Assembly: GCF_003966265.1 (NCBI RefSeq)
Contig: NZ_RXNV01000009.1
Span: 1-64,000, forward strand
Length of the DNA: 64,000 bases
Direction of reading: 5' to 3'
From: Shewanella atlantica
Lineage (GTDB): Bacteria; Pseudomonadota; Gammaproteobacteria; Enterobacterales; Shewanellaceae
Made by a program: the position numbers and the translations under genes
Notes under the pieces: generated by a model
Told to the model about the DNA's origin: nothing
Seen by the model: the letters and a program-made list of their open reading frames with translations, nothing else
The model's database searches: none
Part shown: positions 60,611 to 64,000 of the stretch, piece after piece
Layout of the letters: every line of letters begins with the position of its first letter
How positions within the stretch are numbered: the first letter of the stretch is position 1

Positions 60611-61465
60611 TCAGCGGCTGAGTCTCAGGGGAGAGATAGCCGACATAAAGCCTGTATGATTTAACGACTCCAATGGCGGCTTATCTACACTGAACACATC
60701 GCCGCGTTTGGATTGATGCAGAAGATACAGATCTTCCCCCCCGGAGATCGCGGTGTAATGGCCAATCTCCCCCAGTGGAGACGAAGTCTTACCAACAGCA
60801 GTCAAACGAGTCGCCTTATGGGTATCAGGCATGCGGGTACAGCCTAAGATGGCACTGAATCCCTCAAGGCCATCGACTTCACTCTCACCGAGTTTGTTAT
60901 AAATAACCTCCCCCTCACAGGTTTCTCTATAGGCTGCTGCCAGCGAATCGAGAAACGTCTCCGGCTCAATATTTTCACTCAAACCTTCAAAGCCCTGCAC
61001 ACAGAACATCGCAGACCAGGCTCTTAACTCCTGGCCTGACGGAACAAACTCGGCGGCGAACATACCGGCTTGTTGCTCATTAAAAGCAAGCTTCCACTCC
61101 TTGGGCAGATTAAAGCTAACCTCCTGACTGAATATAGGAAGTCTATGTTGAATACCAGCCGGTTTCTCCTCTGAGCCATCGAGAAAATCATCCAAAATTA
61201 ATGCCTGTCCGTGAGCCGCATGAGGAAACAGGTAAGCAGTAATAACAGCAGCAGTAATAGCGGCTGTAATGACAGAAGCGGAAGTGGCAATTATCGATGC
61301 AGAGAACCGAGTCGTTTTAAACAGGGCTGAGAGTGGCTTTAGCGACAGCCTACTAACTTTATAGAGAGTAGGTGAATAGAGAGAACGAGAATAGAGAGAA
61401 CGAGAATAGAGAGAACGAGAATAGAGAGTAGGCGCATAGAGATCTGCTTTACTGAGAAATTTCAT
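60611..61465 (-). CDS. Exported hypothetical protein with repeat-expanded N-terminus
   Basis: About 284 aa of unknown family. After some 60 residues comes a hydrophobic signal-like segment (IIATSASVITAAITAAVITAYLFPHAAHGQA), then a soluble part (LPIFSQEVSFNLPKEWKLAFNEQQ...) with two Cys pairs (MFCVQ, TCEGE, LGCTR). Before the signal the protein reads LYSRS three times in a row, from a 15-bp DNA repeat (61384-61430). The ATG at 61465 has AAGGA eight bases upstream. It is not obviously linked to the neighbouring genes. Confidence 0.65.
   Translation of the reverse strand: MKFLSKADLYAPTLYSRSLYSRSLYSRSLYSPTLYKVSRLSLKPLSALFKTTRFSASIIATSASVITAAITAAVITAYLFPHAAHGQALILDDFLDGSEEKPAGIQHRLPIFSQEVSFNLPKEWKLAFNEQQAGMFAAEFVPSGQELRAWSAMFCVQGFEGLSENIEPETFLDSLAAAYRETCEGEVIYNKLGESEVDGLEGFSAILGCTRMPDTHKATRLTAVGKTSSPLGEIGHYTAISGGEDLYLLHQSKRGDVFSVDKPPLESLNHTGFMSAISPLRLSR
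61384..61430. repeat. 15-bp tandem repeat inside the exported hypothetical gene
   Basis: Three near-perfect copies of a 15-mer containing AATAGAGAGAACGAG, in frame, encoding the LYSRS pentapeptide repeat. Confidence 0.85.
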
Positions 61466-61706
61466 ACTTATCATCCTTGATTAGCTTATCTGTTCGATTT
61501 TACCTGAGCATAAAAAATACGCAAAGAGGTTTACACGAATAAATTAACACTCAATAAAGATGATAGAGGGTTTGGCAAAAACAGAGGCAAGGGAAACGAC
61601 TCTCCTCACCTCTTCTGAGTAACTCTAAATATCTAAAGCAATCCCACTCACAGCTTAACTAACTCCTTAACTCATTCCTTAACTTATTTCTAAACTAAAC
61701 CTCTGG

Positions 61707-62657
61707 CTAGGTCCCAGTCATCTGTCCGGTATAGAGAATAAAATTACGCAGCAGTAACACGCCCAGTAAACTAAAGCTGGCCGTCACGGCAACATAAGCA
61801 AATTTTCTATCGGCTGAAACCTTCATCCACAGATTAAACGCCAGTGGCAGTGTCAAACCTAAACCAACTACGCCTCCCCAGAAGATCCAGCCCCAAAAGC
61901 CTTCGCCCAGCGCATTGAACGCCGCAACCTGACTCTGTCCACCCGACAAAATAAGGCCGGCGAAGAAGGTAAAGAGTATCGCCATCTCGATTAAAATCAT
62001 GGGGATCTCAATCCCATGGATAAAGCGCACCTCTGTCCCATTCGGATTTCCCTTGAGCAACACACCAACCAACAGCGTGGCCGCCGCGCCGGAGGTGAGC
62101 CCCGACACCAGGAACAAGACAGGCAAAACCGGATTATTGAGCAGTGGGAAGCCGATTAGGGCTGACAGCAGGAAGCCGGTATAAGCGCCTAATGATAGTG
62201 ATAATATAAGCAATACCCCAGTGATCACATCTTCCCATTGTTGCAACTTAATCAAGGCTCTTGTCAGCAGGGGCCAACGTCCCTCTCGCCCTTCACACCA
62301 CTGCACCACCGGGGCACTGAATATGGCGCCTATCCAGGCAAACAGCATCAGCTGATACACCATCAATACCAGCACCCCCATGGACATCACAGAGGTAGAG
62401 TTGTAAAAAACCAAAATTTTCCAGAAATCGAAAGGCTTGGTGAGATCGATAACTAAGATGCCTAAGCCAGCACAAACCGTAACGGGCGCTATCAGGGCGG
62501 CGGCCTGAATAAATCGAGACTGGTAAGCCTTTTTACCTAACTTAAAGTGTTTCAACAAGATGCCGAAAAATACCGCCCCTGCCGACAAGCCGGCCAGAAA
62601 CAGGTAGATAGCGATAGGCCAATGCCAGACTAATCCATCGAAATGAAATGCACTCAT
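61707..62657 (-). CDS. nrfD: NrfD-family membrane quinol dehydrogenase subunit
   Basis: 316-aa polytopic membrane protein of the NrfD/PsrC family (WHWPIAIYLFLAGLSAGAVFFGILL at the N-terminus, about 8-9 segments). It oxidises menaquinol and passes electrons to the iron-sulfur subunit. Its ATG overlaps the stop of nrfC (ATGA), so the two are coupled. Order on the minus strand is nrfB, nrfC, nrfD, as in the E. coli nrf operon. Confidence 0.87.
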   Translation of the reverse strand: MSAFHFDGLVWHWPIAIYLFLAGLSAGAVFFGILLKHFKLGKKAYQSRFIQAAALIAPVTVCAGLGILVIDLTKPFDFWKILVFYNSTSVMSMGVLVLMVYQLMLFAWIGAIFSAPVVQWCEGREGRWPLLTRALIKLQQWEDVITGVLLILSLSLGAYTGFLLSALIGFPLLNNPVLPVLFLVSGLTSGAAATLLVGVLLKGNPNGTEVRFIHGIEIPMILIEMAILFTFFAGLILSGGQSQVAAFNALGEGFWGWIFWGGVVGLGLTLPLAFNLWMKVSADRKFAYVAVTASFSLLGVLLLRNFILYTGQMTGT

Positions 62658-63349
62658 AACACTATCTCCCCATCAATAGTCGATACATGGAACAACTTAG
62701 GGCGGGTGCCTAAATCCGTTTTGGCACGATACGTCGGTTTCGATTTTAATGTTTTAACTAACTCAGACTTCGGATCTCTAATATTGCCAAATACCAGAGC
62801 ATGAGTCGGGCACGCCTCTACGCAAGCCGGCTCTTTACCCTGCTTAAGCTGAGTCTCTTTGCAAAAATCGCACTTGTCGGCCGTTTTAGTCTCAGGATTA
62901 ATAAACCTGACCTGATAGGGGCAAGCCGCAATGCAGTACTGGCAACCGACACACTTATCAGAATTGACACCGACAATCCCTGTGTCCTGATCTATATAGG
63001 CGGCGCCCGTGGGACATACCTTAACGCAGGGCGCGTCCTCGCAATGCTGGCAAGATTTACGACTGAAACGGTAACTCTGATCCGGGTACTCACCAAATGG
63101 ACCGGTTCGATTGATCACAACCCGGGAAACGCCATCGGGCACATGGTTAACCTGCCTACAAGCCTGCTCACAAGCGTTGCAGCCGATGCAGAGGTTTTCG
63201 TCGTGTACCATGGCATATTTAATTGTTTGAGTTTGGTCGACACTGACACCAGCCTCAGACTCTGCAAGCTCTTTCGCCACAGAGTAGATAGAGAACCCCG
63301 CTATCAAGGTACCGCAGCCGGTAAGAAATTGTCTTTTTGAGATATCCAT
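62654..63349 (-). CDS. nrfC: NrfC-type 4x[4Fe-4S] ferredoxin subunit
   Basis: About 231 aa. A Tat-like signal (KRQFLTGCGTLIAGFSIYSV, with KR in place of RR) precedes four ferredoxin motifs: CIGCNACEQACRQ, CQHCEDAPCVKVCPTGA, CVGCQYCIAACPYQ, and CDFCKETQ...CVEACPTHA. It receives electrons from NrfD. I use the ATG at 63349, with GGGAG eight bases upstream, rather than 63364, which overlaps the nrfB stop. Confidence 0.9.
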   Translation of the reverse strand: MDISKRQFLTGCGTLIAGFSIYSVAKELAESEAGVSVDQTQTIKYAMVHDENLCIGCNACEQACRQVNHVPDGVSRVVINRTGPFGEYPDQSYRFSRKSCQHCEDAPCVKVCPTGAAYIDQDTGIVGVNSDKCVGCQYCIAACPYQVRFINPETKTADKCDFCKETQLKQGKEPACVEACPTHALVFGNIRDPKSELVKTLKSKPTYRAKTDLGTRPKLFHVSTIDGEIVL

Positions 63350-63363
63350 AATTGATACTCCCA

Positions 63364-63864
63364 TTATTTAACGAGATGACACCCGCGGCACAGCTGGCTG
63401 CGATCTTTAGCCGTGATCCCAACGATAGGGTCGTATTCCACATGCAACTGGTGACAACTGGCGCAATTGACCTTGTCGGCATGGACATTATGGGTCCAAT
63501 CAGACATGGCGAGGGTTTCATGATCATGACACCCGAGACAGGTCCCCGTTTGTTCGGCCACTGACGTCATGCTACCGCTTGAAAAACGGCGTATGCTCGA
63601 CCCCTTCCTGGGGTGCTTACCACTCTGCTCATGACAAGACTGACATTGGATTGCAAGTGCGGTATTAGCATGTAGCCCAAACATGGCACCGTTGCGTTTA
63701 TGGCACTTCAAACAAGAATCTTGGTTGATGGTCAGAGACTCACTTGACTGCGCAGCGACAGGAAAAGAGACTCCCGCCATGATTAAGCAGATGATTGATG
63801 CCAACAGGATTGATGGCAACTCAATTGCTGGAGATAGTGGCCAATAGCGGGATAATCTGGACAT
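63364..63864 (-). CDS. nrfB: NrfB-type pentahaem cytochrome c
   Basis: 166 aa, exported (signal peptide to about residue 38, PVAA). Five CxxCH haem sites are present: CLKCH, CQSCH, CLGCH, CASCH and CRGCH, matching NrfB, which feeds electrons to a terminal multihaem reductase. It is first of the nrfBCD set. The upstream gene, cut by the window, could be the reductase. Confidence 0.88.
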   Translation of the reverse strand: MSRLSRYWPLSPAIELPSILLASIICLIMAGVSFPVAAQSSESLTINQDSCLKCHKRNGAMFGLHANTALAIQCQSCHEQSGKHPRKGSSIRRFSSGSMTSVAEQTGTCLGCHDHETLAMSDWTHNVHADKVNCASCHQLHVEYDPIVGITAKDRSQLCRGCHLVK

Positions 63865-63911
63865 GACTTGTCCTTACATCGATAGATGAGTGCTAAAATC
63901 TCGGTGGAATA

Positions 63912-63941
63912 TGGCACCAAACGGGTTTGTTTGGTGCCATT
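63912..63941 (-). terminator. Hairpin between the edge gene and nrfB
   Basis: ATGGCACCAAAC-(6 nt)-GTTTGGTGCCAT: a perfect 12-bp stem, 6 bases after the stop of the partial gene. There is no T-run. It may attenuate or process the transcript between that gene and nrfB. Confidence 0.6.
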
Positions 63942-63946
63942 ATCGG

Positions 63947-64000
63947 CTATGCAGCAAGCGCGTTTCTGATCAATGCTTCATCACAGTGCTTATCTTTATT
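63947..64000 (-). CDS. C-terminal end of an unidentified protein (partial)
   Basis: On the minus strand the frame entering at the right edge reads NKDKHCDEALIRNALAA and stops at 63949-63947. About 80 bp separate it from nrfB in the same direction. By analogy with nrfA-nrfB-nrfC-nrfD it could be the terminal reductase, but 17 residues are too few to tell. Confidence 0.4.
   Translation of the reverse strand, partial: NKDKHCDEALIRNALAA

Overview
The window is a chromosomal segment from a marine gammaproteobacterium, almost certainly Shewanella. The evidence is the gene set and order (rluD-pgeF-clpB opposite bamD, metE opposite metR under MetJ/MetR-type sites, an Scs-type thiol operon, NrfBCD-type multihaem cytochrome genes, many small conserved gammaproteobacterial genes) and protein sequences that read as Shewanella orthologues. 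It is mostly core genome with a few accessory patches. I see no prophage, no intact insertion sequence and no CRISPR array.

Layout. 1-410: leader and tandem promoters of a minus-strand rRNA operon whose 16S gene lies off the left edge. 960-8120: pssA, a DUF4124 protein, the rluD-pgeF-clpB cluster with a sigma-32 promoter before clpB, bamD and tRNA-Phe. 8224-15198: a membrane diguanylate cyclase, a chemoreceptor, an ornithine-cyclodeaminase homologue and an ECF sigma/membrane partner/DUF4097 operon. 15280-19385: rsuA, a hexapeptide acetyltransferase followed by decayed tandem copies of its 3' end, and an M13 metallopeptidase. 19561-26274: an exported RelA/SpoT-fold protein, a SUKH/SMI1 protein, a GST, an orphan receiver, a divergent Nramp-like transporter, a serine hydrolase and a YehS homologue. 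26484-36583: NAD-malic enzyme, a lipoprotein bracketed by inverted palindromic repeats, DUF3069, a PAP2 phosphatase, a TPR-GGDEF protein, a solute-binding protein, adenosine deaminase and an MFS carrier. 36804-47988: queG, dodecin, a three-gene GMC-dehydrogenase operon, a DadA-like oxidase and an ScsABCD-like thiol-redox operon. 48365-55843: a CDGSH-glutamate synthase fusion, a recombinase-like regulator with an EmrD-type pump, metE and metR. 56055-64000: an HDOD protein, an SGNH lipoprotein, a cobalamin-riboswitch-controlled TonB receptor, a hypothetical exported protein, and nrfD, nrfC and nrfB beside the clipped end of another gene.

The genes fall into a few functional themes: envelope and protein quality control (BamD, ClpB, Scs, PepO), c-di-GMP and chemotaxis signalling (two GGDEF proteins, MCP, HDOD, receiver), anaerobic and periplasmic redox (NrfBCD, GMC complex, thioredoxin-like proteins), and methionine/B12 balance (MetE/MetR plus the B12 receptor).

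The main non-genic signal is a family of 7-bp-phased repeats between genes at about 16 places. The heptamer differs from site to site, but most units fit CTTA or CTCG followed by three free bases. In several cases the repeat runs into a stop codon. Other points of interest are the exported RelA/SpoT-fold protein, a chimeric pseudogene array after the acetyltransferase, and a recombinase-like/efflux gene pair flanked by long composite direct repeats. Everything here was read by eye; no database search or structure prediction was run.
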